This document shows positions 7,655 to 16,090 of a stretch of DNA of 64,000 bases, piece by piece. The DNA lies in the NCBI GenBank assembly GCA_963829545.1, contig CAWHIX010000005.1:96445-160444 (forward strand), given 5' to 3'. The notes below the pieces were generated by a model. That model did not search any database. It saw nothing but the letters and a program-made list of their open reading frames with translations, and was not told where the DNA came from. How positions within the stretch are numbered: position 1 is the first letter of the stretch; every line of letters begins with the position of its first letter. The DNA is from JAXGXJ01 sp963829545 (GTDB taxonomy: Bacteria; Actinomycetota; Thermoleophilia; RBG-16-64-13). A program made the translations under genes and the position numbers.

Positions 7655-9061
7655 TTAGAAGGTCGGCGCGCGCCTGACAAGCAAGTTCGACTGAGGCCGA
7701 CGGGCGTTACTCGCTCGGGCCTCCGCGCTCCCGGACGAACCGCCACCATCTCCGGCGCTGCCGCTCGCGGGACCACCGTTGCCGCTGGGTCGACGCGATC
7801 TACGCCGCCGCCGTGGCTTGCGGTCGCCGCCGGCCGACTGCTCGCCGGACCCGCCTTCGCCCGCGCCGCCTTGCGGCCGCTGGGATGAACCCCGGCCCGA
7901 CTGCTGCCCGCCCTGTTTCGCTGCCGCCTGGCTAGACGCGCCGCCGCCTGCTGCGGCAACCTGGCCGTCGCCGGCACCGCCGTCGCCAGACTGGCCCCGT
8001 CCGCGCCGTCCGCGACTCCTCCGAGAGCGAGAGCGCCGCGACTTGCCTTCCTCGCCCTGCGCGGCGTCACCTGGGGCGCCGCCGTTCGCCCGAACCTCGC
8101 CGCCGACCATACCCGCGGCGGCTGCACCGGCGGCCGCGCGGGCATCGAGCAACTCGTCCTCGTCGTCGTCGGTCGGTATGAGGCTGAAGTCGAGCACCCG
8201 GTACTCGCCGGGCTTCTGGGCCGGCTCCTCTTCCTCGCGCGGAGTGAAGACGAGCGTCCCGTCCTCCTGCGCCTCGCAGTCCTCCAGCCGCAGATCGGCG
8301 TAGGAGCCGTCCTCCAGACGCACGGTGATGGAATCCTTGGGGACGTTGAAACCCGTGATGACACTTTCGCCGGCCGGGGTGATCACCTTCGTCCCTCGCG
8401 GCGGAGCCTCCTTGCGGAAGCTCACGTACTGCTGCTGCTCGTATTTGAGGCAGCACATGAGACGGCCACAGAGGCCCGAGATCTTGACTGGATTGAGGGG
8501 CAGGTTCTGCTCCTTGGCCATGCGGATGGAGACCGGCTCATCGTCCCCGGGGAAGAGCGTGCAGCAGAGGTGCCGGCCACAGGGGCCCAGCCCCCCGACC
8601 ATGCGCGCCTCTTCGCGGGCTCCGACCTGCCGCAACTCCACGCGCATCTTGAGGGCCTTGGACAGATCGGCCACCAGCGAGCGGAAATCCACACGCTCGT
8701 CGGAGTAGAAGTTGAAGGTGATGCGCTCGCCCCCGAAGGAGATATCGGCGCTCACCAGTTTCATGTCGAGGCCGTGGGCTGCGATCATCTCGCGGCACGT
8801 CGCCATGGCCTCCTTGCGCACGCACTGGCTGCAGGCCTGCGCCTCCAGATCTTCGCCCGTCGCCACGCGCACGACCTTCTTGAGTGACGCAGCGAGCTCG
8901 GAGTCGTCGACGTGGTGGGTCGGCTCGACCACGTGGCCGATCTCCGACCCCTTGCTCGTCTGGACTATGACACGATCCCCCCGGGCGAGTTCCAGGCCCG
9001 CGGAGTCAAAATGGTAGGTCTTGTTCCCATCTTGGAACACGACCCCTACGACATCGGCCAC
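7655..9061 (-). CDS. ricT: RicT/YaaT-family PSP1 domain protein with long basic low-complexity tail
   Basis: The N-terminal 290 residues are a typical PSP1/RicT protein, with GGLGPCGRHLCC, IRMAKEQNLPLNP and ISGLCGRLMCCLKYEQ carrying the conserved Cys set. In Bacillus, RicT works with RicA and RicF as an Fe-S complex that modulates RNase Y processing and development. Residues about 305-468 are Gly/Ser/Ala-rich with Arg clusters (KSRRSRSRRSRGRRGRG, RKPRRRRRSRRPSG), an extension absent from Bacillus RicT and suggestive of RNA binding. The GTG start at 9061 overlaps the end of holB by 16 bases. This is the last gene of a topA-tmk-holB-ricT run. Confidence 0.9.
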   Translation of the reverse strand: MADVVGVVFQDGNKTYHFDSAGLELARGDRVIVQTSKGSEIGHVVEPTHHVDDSELAASLKKVVRVATGEDLEAQACSQCVRKEAMATCREMIAAHGLDMKLVSADISFGGERITFNFYSDERVDFRSLVADLSKALKMRVELRQVGAREEARMVGGLGPCGRHLCCTLFPGDDEPVSIRMAKEQNLPLNPVKISGLCGRLMCCLKYEQQQYVSFRKEAPPRGTKVITPAGESVITGFNVPKDSITVRLEDGSYADLRLEDCEAQEDGTLVFTPREEEEPAQKPGEYRVLDFSLIPTDDDEDELLDARAAAGAAAAGMVGGEVRANGGAPGDAAQGEEGKSRRSRSRRSRGRRGRGQSGDGGAGDGQVAAAGGGASSQAAAKQGGQQSGRGSSQRPQGGAGEGGSGEQSAGGDRKPRRRRRSRRPSGNGGPASGSAGDGGGSSGSAEARASNARRPQSNLLVRRAPTF

Positions 9062-10182
9062 TGAGTCAGGGCCTCCTTAATGCTTCGAAACATGTCCCCG
9101 ATGGCGCATCGGGCATCGACATTATAGCGGAGCCTCTCCTGGACCTGCCGTACCGCCAGCACGGCCTGCGTGTAGCCCAGCAGACGTTCGGGCTCAGCGG
9201 ACGCCCGCAGGTCCTCGAAACGGTCCTGGTTGAGCACCGCCGCGTCCGCACCCACGGCGACGGCGGCCAGGTCCCTATACCAGCCGGCATAGGTCTTGGT
9301 CACGGCACTCAGACCCTGCGTGGCGAGACGGCGTTGCTGGCGCTTGAGCTTCTCGTCGTGACGCTTCTGCAACCAGTTGCGGGTACGGGCGTCCCCCGCC
9401 CACTCCAGCGCCTGGCGTAACTCGGCCTCCAGCTTGGCCTCGCGCTCGGCCGACCGGCCGTCGACGGTGGCCATCACCTCATCCAGGGCTACCTCGACGT
9501 CCAGCAGGCCCGCGCGGGGAAGGTCCCGGGCCAGATCGAGAAGAAGGGTCCTCTGTCGGCGGGCGTCCTCCGACGTGGCCAACTCCCGGGCGTAGCGCAG
9601 ATTCCCTCCTGCCACGCGAGATAGGAGTTCCGCTTCGGCCGCGGGCAGCCCCAGCCGCTGGTGCAGGTCGGCGATCATCGCCGGCAGGGGCACGGGGGTG
9701 AACGTCACCGACTGGCAGCGCGACACGATGGTGGGCAGCAGCCGCTCGGGACGATCGGTGACCAGGATGAAGTACACGTGTGGAGGTGGTTCTTCCAGGG
9801 TCTTGAGGAAGGCGTTGGCCGCATCCAGGTTGAAGCTGTCCGCTTCCAGGAAGACGTAGACCTTGGCACGCGCCTCGAAAGGACGGTAGACGGCGTGCAG
9901 ATTGATACTGGAGATCTCTTCCTTGCGAATGAAGTTGCCCTCCGGCGACACGATCTCCACGTCGGGATGGAGGCCTTCCTGCACGCGCTTGCAGGTCATA
10001 CAGGTGCCGCAGCCCGAGTGGGGACAGGCCAGCCCCGCCGCGAAGGCCAGAGCGGACTCGGTCTTGCCCACCCCGGGAGGACCGAGGAACAGATAGGCGT
10101 GCGAAGGCCCTTGCTCGAGCGCCCGGACGAGGATGGAGACGGCCATCTCCTGCCCCACGATGTCAGCGAACAACCCCCGCAC
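9046..10182 (-). CDS. holB: DNA polymerase III delta' subunit
   Basis: A 378-residue clamp-loader AAA+ subunit. The GTG at 10180-10182 is preceded by GGGAGG; longer readings run back into tmk and lack family similarity. Motifs are Walker A GPPGVGKTE, a four-Cys zinc site CPHSGCGTCMTC, a TLEEPPPHVYFILVTDRPE Walker B/sensor region and the SRCQ arginine motif. The C-terminal third is helical. It loads the sliding clamp with the tau and delta subunits. It starts 14 bases after tmk and ends inside ricT. Confidence 0.9.
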   Translation of the reverse strand: MRGLFADIVGQEMAVSILVRALEQGPSHAYLFLGPPGVGKTESALAFAAGLACPHSGCGTCMTCKRVQEGLHPDVEIVSPEGNFIRKEEISSINLHAVYRPFEARAKVYVFLEADSFNLDAANAFLKTLEEPPPHVYFILVTDRPERLLPTIVSRCQSVTFTPVPLPAMIADLHQRLGLPAAEAELLSRVAGGNLRYARELATSEDARRQRTLLLDLARDLPRAGLLDVEVALDEVMATVDGRSAEREAKLEAELRQALEWAGDARTRNWLQKRHDEKLKRQQRRLATQGLSAVTKTYAGWYRDLAAVAVGADAAVLNQDRFEDLRASAEPERLLGYTQAVLAVRQVQERLRYNVDARCAIGDMFRSIKEALTQWPMS

Positions 10183-10196
10183 CGCGCCTCCCGGCC

Positions 10197-10898
10197 CTAG
10201 TGGCTGAACAGTTCTAGCTCGTCCTCGACCACCGAACGTACCCGGGCCTGGACCTCCTCCTCGGTCCCCCGAGCGTCTACGCGGCGTATGCGATGGGGAT
10301 GGAGGAGCAGAAGCTCCCGAAAGCCCTCGCCCACCTTGCGGTGGAACTCGTCGTCTTCGGCTTCCAGACGGTCGGGTACCGCCGCCACGCGGGTGGCGCG
10401 GATGGCATCGTCCAGATCCAGGAAGAGGGTGAGGTCCGGGAACAGACAATCCGTGGCCCAGACATTGAGCGTGGTGATGTCGTCGCTCCCCAGTCCCCGG
10501 CCGTAGCCCTGGTAGGCGAGCGACGAGTCGAGATAGCGGTCGCACAGCACCACCTGGCCGTCCTTCAGTGCGGGCCTGATGACCTGCTCCACGAGGTGGG
10601 CTCGGGCGGCGGCGTACAGCAGAGCCTCCGCTCTGGCCGACATGCCGTGATGACGGGGGTCGAGCAGCACCTGCCTTATCGCCTCGCCCAGAGGGGTCCC
10701 GCCGGGCTCGCGGGTCACAAGCACCACGTAACCACGCTCGCGCAGGCCCGTGGCCAGCAACTCCATCTGCGTCGACTTGCCGCAGCCGTCGAGACCTTCG
10801 AAGGTGATGAAAAGGCCTTTGTAGCCACTTCCCATCCCCGCCAGGACCGATTCGTCCAGGGTGGCGTCCTCGGGAAGCGGAGGCAGATCGGTGGTCAT
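10197..10898 (-). CDS. tmk: Thymidylate kinase
   Basis: A 233-residue kinase that phosphorylates dTMP to dTDP. The P-loop is FEGLDGCGKST, the substrate motif TREPGGTPLGEAIR, and the DR(Y/H) segment VVLCDRYLDSSLAYQGYGRG. The P-loop lies about 30 residues further in than usual, because the ATG at 10898 gives a short acidic leader. An in-frame ATG at residue 22 (MGSGYKG) would give a more standard length. It sits 13 bases downstream of topA and 14 bases before holB. Confidence 0.93.
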   Translation of the reverse strand: MTTDLPPLPEDATLDESVLAGMGSGYKGLFITFEGLDGCGKSTQMELLATGLRERGYVVLVTREPGGTPLGEAIRQVLLDPRHHGMSARAEALLYAAARAHLVEQVIRPALKDGQVVLCDRYLDSSLAYQGYGRGLGSDDITTLNVWATDCLFPDLTLFLDLDDAIRATRVAAVPDRLEAEDDEFHRKVGEGFRELLLLHPHRIRRVDARGTEEEVQARVRSVVEDELELFSH

Positions 10899-10911
10899 GC
10901 CCCTGGGCCCG

Positions 10912-13197
10912 CTATTCCTGCTCTTCGGAGGCGGTCTTCTTGACGGCCGTCTTTTTGGCCGCCGGTTTCTTCGCGGCGGCCGGCTTCGAGGCGGCCGCCT
11001 TGGTCGCCGGCTTCTTGGCCGCCGCCGGCTTTTTCGTCACGGGCTTCTTGGTCGCGGTGGCGCCGGTCTTGCTCGTCTTCTTCGCCGCCGTCTTGCGGAC
11101 GGGCTTGGCCGCAGCGGCCTCGCCCCCATCCGCAGCCGCCTGGGCTTTCGCCTCTCGGGCCGCCCTCTTCTCCTTGTACTCGGCCTTCGTCGGGCACTCG
11201 GGGTCGAGGCACAGGATCCAGGGACGGCGCCCGCCCAGGATCTTCACCTTGGGGCTGCCACACTGCGCACAGATATCCCCGGTGGCGATAACGTCTCCCC
11301 GCTGGGGCAGGGGGTAGGTCTGATCGCACTCCGGATAGCCCTCGCAGCCCACGAAGCGCTTCTTGGTGGCCTTGGAGCGGATTATGCGGATGCGATTCTT
11401 CCCGCACTTGGGGCACTCCCCCAGTATGCGGTCGTCGGTGATGCCCTCGAAGATCTTGGCCGCCACCTGCTCCCGGTTCTGCTCCAGAGAACTGTACGCC
11501 TGGCGCAACAGGTCGCGCGAGATGGTCACCACCTGCTCCTTGGTGAGGTCGCGCTCGGAGATGAGGTCCATGTCCTTCTCCAGCTCGGCCGTCATCTCCG
11601 GGGAGGCGATGCGGGGCGCGAACTCCGTGAGCGCCTCGGCCATCTTCATGCCCATCTCCGTCGGCTCGATGGGGTTCCCGTGCACGTAACCCCGATCGTA
11701 GAGGTTCTGGATTATGTTATGGCGCGTGGCCTTGGTTCCCAGATTGTGCTTCTCCATCAGCTCGATGAGCGGACCCTGCCCGTATCGCGACGGCGGCTGT
11801 GTCTCCTTGGCATCCAGCTGCTTGTCGACGAGCCGGACGAGATCGCCCTTCTCCAGCAGGGGCAGTTCGGAGTCCTTCTGGCGGCTGTAGGGATAGAAGT
11901 CGAGCCAGCCGGCCGTGACCACGCGGTTACCCCGGGCGAAGAAGGGCTCGCCGGTCAACTCCAGGTCCACACGGTTCGATTCCATCAGGGCCTCGTCGGC
12001 CAGCGTGGCCATGAAGCGCCGGGCCACCAGCTCGAAGAGGCGCCACTCGCGGTCGCCCAGCTCGTGACGGCGGGGACTGCCTGTGGGGTAGATAGGCGGA
12101 TGGTCGGTGGTGCGCTTGTCTCCCCGGCTGGGGTGTAGCGCCGCCTGCTCCAACAGGCGCCCGGCCTCGGCGCGGAACTCGCCTTGAGCCAATATCTCCA
12201 GAGTCTCGCGCAGGTCGAGTGACGACGGATAGACCGTGTTGTCGGTACGCGGATAGCTGATGTGCCCCGCCATGTAGAGATCCTCGGCGATATGCATGAC
12301 AGCCGCGGCGCTGTACCCCAGAGAGGTGGCCGCGCTGGTGAAGCTGGTGGTGTTGAAGGGAGCGGGCCGCGGGACTTTGCGCTTGGTCTGCTTCACGGCG
12401 GTGACCTGGGCCTGCCCGGTCAGCTTCTCGAACACCGCCGTGGCCCGGGCTTCGTCGGTGAAGCGCTCTTCCTTGTGCACGGCGGAGAAGGTCTGGCCGT
12501 CGGCGTCGAGGTCGACCTTCACCACCCAGTAGGGCTCGGGGACGAATGCGCGGCGTTCCCTCTCCCGGTCGGCGATGAGCACCAGGGTGGGCGTCTGCAC
12601 CCGGCCCACGCTCAGGAACGAGCTCCCCAAGCGGGAAGTGGCGAGGGAGACGAAGCGCGTGAGCGTGGCACCCCAGATGAGGTCGATGTCCTGCCGGGCC
12701 TCCCCAGCCCTGGCCAGAGGTTCGGAGAGGTGATCCAGATGCGTGAAGGCCCGCTTGATCTCGCCCGGAGTGAGGGCCGAGAAGCGCGCCCTGCGCACGC
12801 CACGCACCAACTTGGGATTCTCCTCCAGGACCAGATTGAGGGCCTCAAGACCTATCAGTTCGCCCTCACGGTCGTAGTCGGTGGCGATTATCAGGGCCGA
12901 GGCGTCCACGGCGAGCTTCCTGATGGCCCGGACCACCGACTTGGCCGTCTCGGTCTTGACCAGAGGAGCGTCGATGAGAGCCTTGGGCTCGACCTTGCGC
13001 CACTCGGAGAACTCGGGAGGGAAGTCCACCTGCACAACGTGTCCTTTGAGACCGACAGCGGTGCTCGGTTCGCCCTCCTCGTCGGTGAAGAGGTAGTAGG
13101 GGACCTTCAAGAACGAGTCTTCCTTGACCCCGTTGCTGGACAGGATCCCCGCGATCTTCTTCGCGGCATCGTTCTTCTCAGTGATTATCAGTCGCAC
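10912..13197 (-). CDS. topA: DNA topoisomerase I (type IA) with Lys/Ala-rich tail
   Basis: A 761-residue type IA topoisomerase that relaxes negative supercoils. TOPRIM is N-terminal (LIITEKNDAAKKIA, and ATDYDREGELIG near residue 105). The active-site Tyr is in HISYPRTDNTVY near residue 316. The C-terminal part has two four-Cys zinc ribbons (CPKCGKN...CEGYPEC and CAQCGSP...CLDPEC), then about 100 residues of AKKPA/KKTA repeats typical of actinobacterial DNA-binding tails. The N-terminus reads more like archaeal/ThermoDNA-type TopA than E. coli TopA, by impression only. GTG start with GAGGAG upstream. Confidence 0.93.
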   Translation of the reverse strand: MRLIITEKNDAAKKIAGILSSNGVKEDSFLKVPYYLFTDEEGEPSTAVGLKGHVVQVDFPPEFSEWRKVEPKALIDAPLVKTETAKSVVRAIRKLAVDASALIIATDYDREGELIGLEALNLVLEENPKLVRGVRRARFSALTPGEIKRAFTHLDHLSEPLARAGEARQDIDLIWGATLTRFVSLATSRLGSSFLSVGRVQTPTLVLIADRERERRAFVPEPYWVVKVDLDADGQTFSAVHKEERFTDEARATAVFEKLTGQAQVTAVKQTKRKVPRPAPFNTTSFTSAATSLGYSAAAVMHIAEDLYMAGHISYPRTDNTVYPSSLDLRETLEILAQGEFRAEAGRLLEQAALHPSRGDKRTTDHPPIYPTGSPRRHELGDREWRLFELVARRFMATLADEALMESNRVDLELTGEPFFARGNRVVTAGWLDFYPYSRQKDSELPLLEKGDLVRLVDKQLDAKETQPPSRYGQGPLIELMEKHNLGTKATRHNIIQNLYDRGYVHGNPIEPTEMGMKMAEALTEFAPRIASPEMTAELEKDMDLISERDLTKEQVVTISRDLLRQAYSSLEQNREQVAAKIFEGITDDRILGECPKCGKNRIRIIRSKATKKRFVGCEGYPECDQTYPLPQRGDVIATGDICAQCGSPKVKILGGRRPWILCLDPECPTKAEYKEKRAAREAKAQAAADGGEAAAAKPVRKTAAKKTSKTGATATKKPVTKKPAAAKKPATKAAASKPAAAKKPAAKKTAVKKTASEEQE

Positions 13198-13342
13198 CAG
13201 GTAGGCTCCTCGTTGGCCGGCGTGTCAGCCCGGAAAGATAGCACGCCGTTCGCAAAACAGAGATGCGCAACATGTCGAGGGCGTTGTCAGCGGGCAAAGC
13301 CGGGCGTGGTACGGACCGGCCTTGCGCAGCCGGGACCGCCTC

Positions 13343-13678
13343 TCAGTTGTTGTGGACCGCGTCCGCCACCTGCGGGTAGATGGAAAACACCCCGTCGAAG
13401 CCGGTGATCCGGAAGATCTTCAGTAGGTAGGGATCGTCGAGGACCAGGTGGAAATCGCGGGAGTCCGCACGGGCTTGCTGCTGGCTGGCCACCAGTACTC
13501 CCAGACCGGTGGAATCGATGAAGTGCACCTCGGAGAGGTCGAGCACGAAGCGGTCGCGACCCTCGATCGCCTCAGCGAGGGCTTCCTTGAGCTGGGGAGC
13601 GGTATAGACGTCGACCTCCCCTCCCACATGGATGACCTTGACCCCTTCGACGCTGTCGATGGCGATGGATAGGTTCAC
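13343..13678 (-). CDS. STAS-domain anti-anti-sigma factor (SpoIIAA/RsbV-like)
   Basis: A 111-residue single-domain protein. It has the STAS fold with the switch motif FIDSTGLGVLV, whose Ser is the residue phosphorylated by anti-sigma kinases in SpoIIAA/RsbV. I chose the GTG at 13676-13678 because AGGAGGGG lies just upstream. A longer GTG start at 13741 overlaps the TPR gene stop as GTGA and would add 21 residues. No anti-sigma kinase or sigma factor is in the window, so the partner is elsewhere. Confidence 0.88.
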   Translation of the reverse strand: MNLSIAIDSVEGVKVIHVGGEVDVYTAPQLKEALAEAIEGRDRFVLDLSEVHFIDSTGLGVLVASQQQARADSRDFHLVLDDPYLLKIFRITGFDGVFSIYPQVADAVHNN

Positions 13679-13737
13679 GAGCCCCTCCTGGTGTTGCGGC
13701 CATCCACCCGCCGGCGAAAGCCCCGGCCTGTCGACGA

Positions 13738-14415
13738 TCACGGAGTGGTCGTCGCGGTCGTGCTGGTGCCTGCCGCCGTCGTCGCGGTGGAGCCAGAGGT
13801 AGAGGTGGTGCTGGTGGTGGTCGTGGTGGGCTTCTTGCTCAACTCCTCGACCTGCTCCCGAACCACCGTAGCCATGTCGTCGTTGGGAGCCAGTTCGAGG
13901 AACTTCTGCCAGGCAAGCAGCGCCGCCTCTGTGTTACCGAGGGAGTTCTGCGCAGTTCCCAGCTTCAGGAAGACATCGGGATTGCCCGCATCCACCTGAG
14001 TGGCCTTGTTGAGCACCGCAACGGCCGCCGCGTAGTTGCCCACGTCGGCGCTCATGTAGATGTTGGCGAGGCGCAAGTACACTTCCTTCTGAGCAGGATC
14101 GGCCTCCAGGGCCAGCTCCAGATAGGCGGCCGCGCGTAGCAGGTCGTCATTCTGCTGATAGACGGTGGCCAATCCGATGAGAGCGGCCACGTCCTTGGGA
14201 TTCTGGGTCAACTGCGCCTGGTAGGCGGCGATCTTGTCTTCTGGCGTCTGGGGATTGTCCTGCACGTTGTTGTCGCCGGTGAACAGTTCCGACAGATTGA
14301 ACCCGGCCCCACCGTAGCCGACGCCCATGAACAGGAAGCCGGCGGCGAACACGATGGCCAGAAAGAGGGCGACCCACTTGGCCCACCTGTTGATGCGCTT
14401 TCGATCGAGCAGCAA
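13738..14415 (-). CDS. Membrane-anchored TPR protein with Thr-rich C-terminus
   Basis: A 225-residue protein with a positively charged start (RKRINRWAKW), one membrane helix at about residues 12-32, then three to four TPR-like units (about residues 62-180; ALIGLATVYQQNDDLLRAA, PDVFLKLGTAQNSLGNTEAA). It ends in a Thr/Ser/Gly low-complexity tail. The TTG start at 14415 is supported by GAGGAGA. The TPRs should face outside if the helix is an uncleaved anchor, a scaffold role that is inference. Upstream, GGCATAAT is repeated at 14-base spacing (14481-14502) and may hold promoter -10 elements. Confidence 0.8.
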   Translation of the reverse strand: MLLDRKRINRWAKWVALFLAIVFAAGFLFMGVGYGGAGFNLSELFTGDNNVQDNPQTPEDKIAAYQAQLTQNPKDVAALIGLATVYQQNDDLLRAAAYLELALEADPAQKEVYLRLANIYMSADVGNYAAAVAVLNKATQVDAGNPDVFLKLGTAQNSLGNTEAALLAWQKFLELAPNDDMATVVREQVEELSKKPTTTTTSTTSTSGSTATTAAGTSTTATTTP

Positions 14416-14538
14416 AGTATTCTCCTCAAATAGATCCCCGGGAACCCCCTGCTCCCAGGACCTGGCGCGGATGTTCCCGCATTATGCCTGGAAGATTATG
14501 CCGCATCTGCGCCCCCGCGACTACCGGAGACTGTGATT

Positions 14539-16041
14539 CTAGATGACGTCGCCTGTCAGACGCAGTGGTGGAAGGTCCAGTTTCCGCCGCGCCTCATCAA
14601 AAGCCGAACCTATCTCGGTGAGATCACTTCCCCTAGCCGCGTGACGCTCGAAGACGAAACGGCCGTCCACCAGGGTCGCCTGCACGTCACTCCCCGAAGC
14701 GCAGGAGACGAGGAACGCTTCCATCCCCTCGGCCGTGAGGGTAGCGACATCAGTGTGGCAGCCACCCTCTGGGAGACCCACCACTGTCAAGTCGGCCTGC
14801 TTACCTACCTCGATGCTCCCCACCTTATCGGCCCAGTCCAGGGCGCGGGCGCCTTCGATGGTGGCCATGCGCAAGACGTCGGCGGGGGTGAGAGGCTCCG
14901 CGGCGTACTCCCCGGTGGGGGCCGCCGCGTGGGCGCCGCGGGTCCGGGCGGCGGTCCGCCCGGTGTTGGGCGCCGCGTAGGCGGCGGCCCGGACCTGGCC
15001 GGCGGCCAGCGCCGCGCGCATCTCCGCGAACATGTCGAGGCTGTCGTTGGAGGCCAGGCTGTCGGTACCCAGTCCGACGCGGACGCCGGCCTTCCTGAGC
15101 GCAGCGACAGGGGCGATGCCGCAACGCAGACGGGCGTTGGAGCGCGGGCAGTGAGCGACTGCGGCGCCCGCGCCGGCCAGGACGCCCACCTCGGCGTCGT
15201 CCAGGTGCACGCAGTGGACGGCCAGGGTCGCCGGGCCGAGGGCTCCGGCGGAGGCCAGGTAGGCGCCCGGCCGCAGGCCGGGCGCCGACCAGCGGTCTCC
15301 CTTCCACAGACGAGCAGCCTTGTAGGCGCGGGCGATGCTGCCCGCGCCCCGCTCCAGGAACTCCACTTCGGCCGGTGACTCGGCCACGTGGGTGGCGAGA
15401 TGTAGCCCCTCCCTGCCGGCGTAGCGGGCGATCTCCCGGTAGAGCCGCCACGACACCGTATAGGGAGCATGAGGGGAAAGGCCGAGATCCACCAGCGAGG
15501 TGCGGTACGGTGCAAGGGCCGAAAGACACTCCTCGGTGCGCTCCATCACGGCGGGCAGTTCGGCTTCATCCAGGCCGATGACCTCGAGGTAGACGCGGGC
15601 GCGCAGCCCGGCTTCGCCGGCGGCGCGCGCCACGGTCGAGCCTTCGAACGAAGTGTCGGCGATGCAGGTGATCCCGTTGCGGGCGCACTCCTCGGCTCCC
15701 CAGCGTGCCGAAGCAGCATAGTCCTCAGCGGTGAGTTTCCGCCGGGACCTGAGCAGCCGCAGCATCCACTCCCCGAACCCGCAGGAGGGACTGAAACTCT
15801 GAAAGGCGGAGTAGTCCAGGTGACTGTGGGCGTTGACCAGGCCGGGGAGGAGGACGCAGCCCGGGAAGGACCGCACGTGCTCTCTGCCGCTCTGGAGCGA
15901 GTCGAACCCGCACTGCGCCCGCAGCTCCGCGGCGGGCCCCACCGCCTCGATCCGCCCCTCCCTGACCAATACGGCCCCATGGGCGAACGGGGGGCTGCTG
16001 ATAGGAACGACCCAGTCGGCCTCGATAAGCGTAGCGCCCAT
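14539..16041 (-). CDS. Metal-dependent amidohydrolase, deaminase type (possible aminofutalosine deaminase)
   Basis: A 500-residue cytosolic TIM-barrel hydrolase of the chlorohydrolase/SAH-deaminase group. Metal and catalytic motifs are NAHSHLD near residue 70, HAPYTVS, LATHVAES, a His in LAVHCVHLD, and LGTDSLASNDSLDMF with the catalytic Asp. The GTDSLASN-type segment and the location 49 bases after nuoN suggest the aminodeoxyfutalosine deaminase step of menaquinone synthesis. Other deaminases of this group (SAH, MTA, guanine) remain possible. The middle region has an Ala/Arg/Thr-rich insert (about residues 345-375). Confidence 0.75.
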   Translation of the reverse strand: MGATLIEADWVVPISSPPFAHGAVLVREGRIEAVGPAAELRAQCGFDSLQSGREHVRSFPGCVLLPGLVNAHSHLDYSAFQSFSPSCGFGEWMLRLLRSRRKLTAEDYAASARWGAEECARNGITCIADTSFEGSTVARAAGEAGLRARVYLEVIGLDEAELPAVMERTEECLSALAPYRTSLVDLGLSPHAPYTVSWRLYREIARYAGREGLHLATHVAESPAEVEFLERGAGSIARAYKAARLWKGDRWSAPGLRPGAYLASAGALGPATLAVHCVHLDDAEVGVLAGAGAAVAHCPRSNARLRCGIAPVAALRKAGVRVGLGTDSLASNDSLDMFAEMRAALAAGQVRAAAYAAPNTGRTAARTRGAHAAAPTGEYAAEPLTPADVLRMATIEGARALDWADKVGSIEVGKQADLTVVGLPEGGCHTDVATLTAEGMEAFLVSCASGSDVQATLVDGRFVFERHAARGSDLTEIGSAFDEARRKLDLPPLRLTGDVI

Positions 16042-16090
16042 ATTGCCGCCTTCCGTGAGCAGGGACCGCGAGCGGCCGGAGCCGGCTCCC

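Noticed and set aside
10861..12138. 425-codon plus-strand frame opposite topA
   Set aside because: Low-complexity Leu/Arg/Gly start and no family match; antisense of topA.
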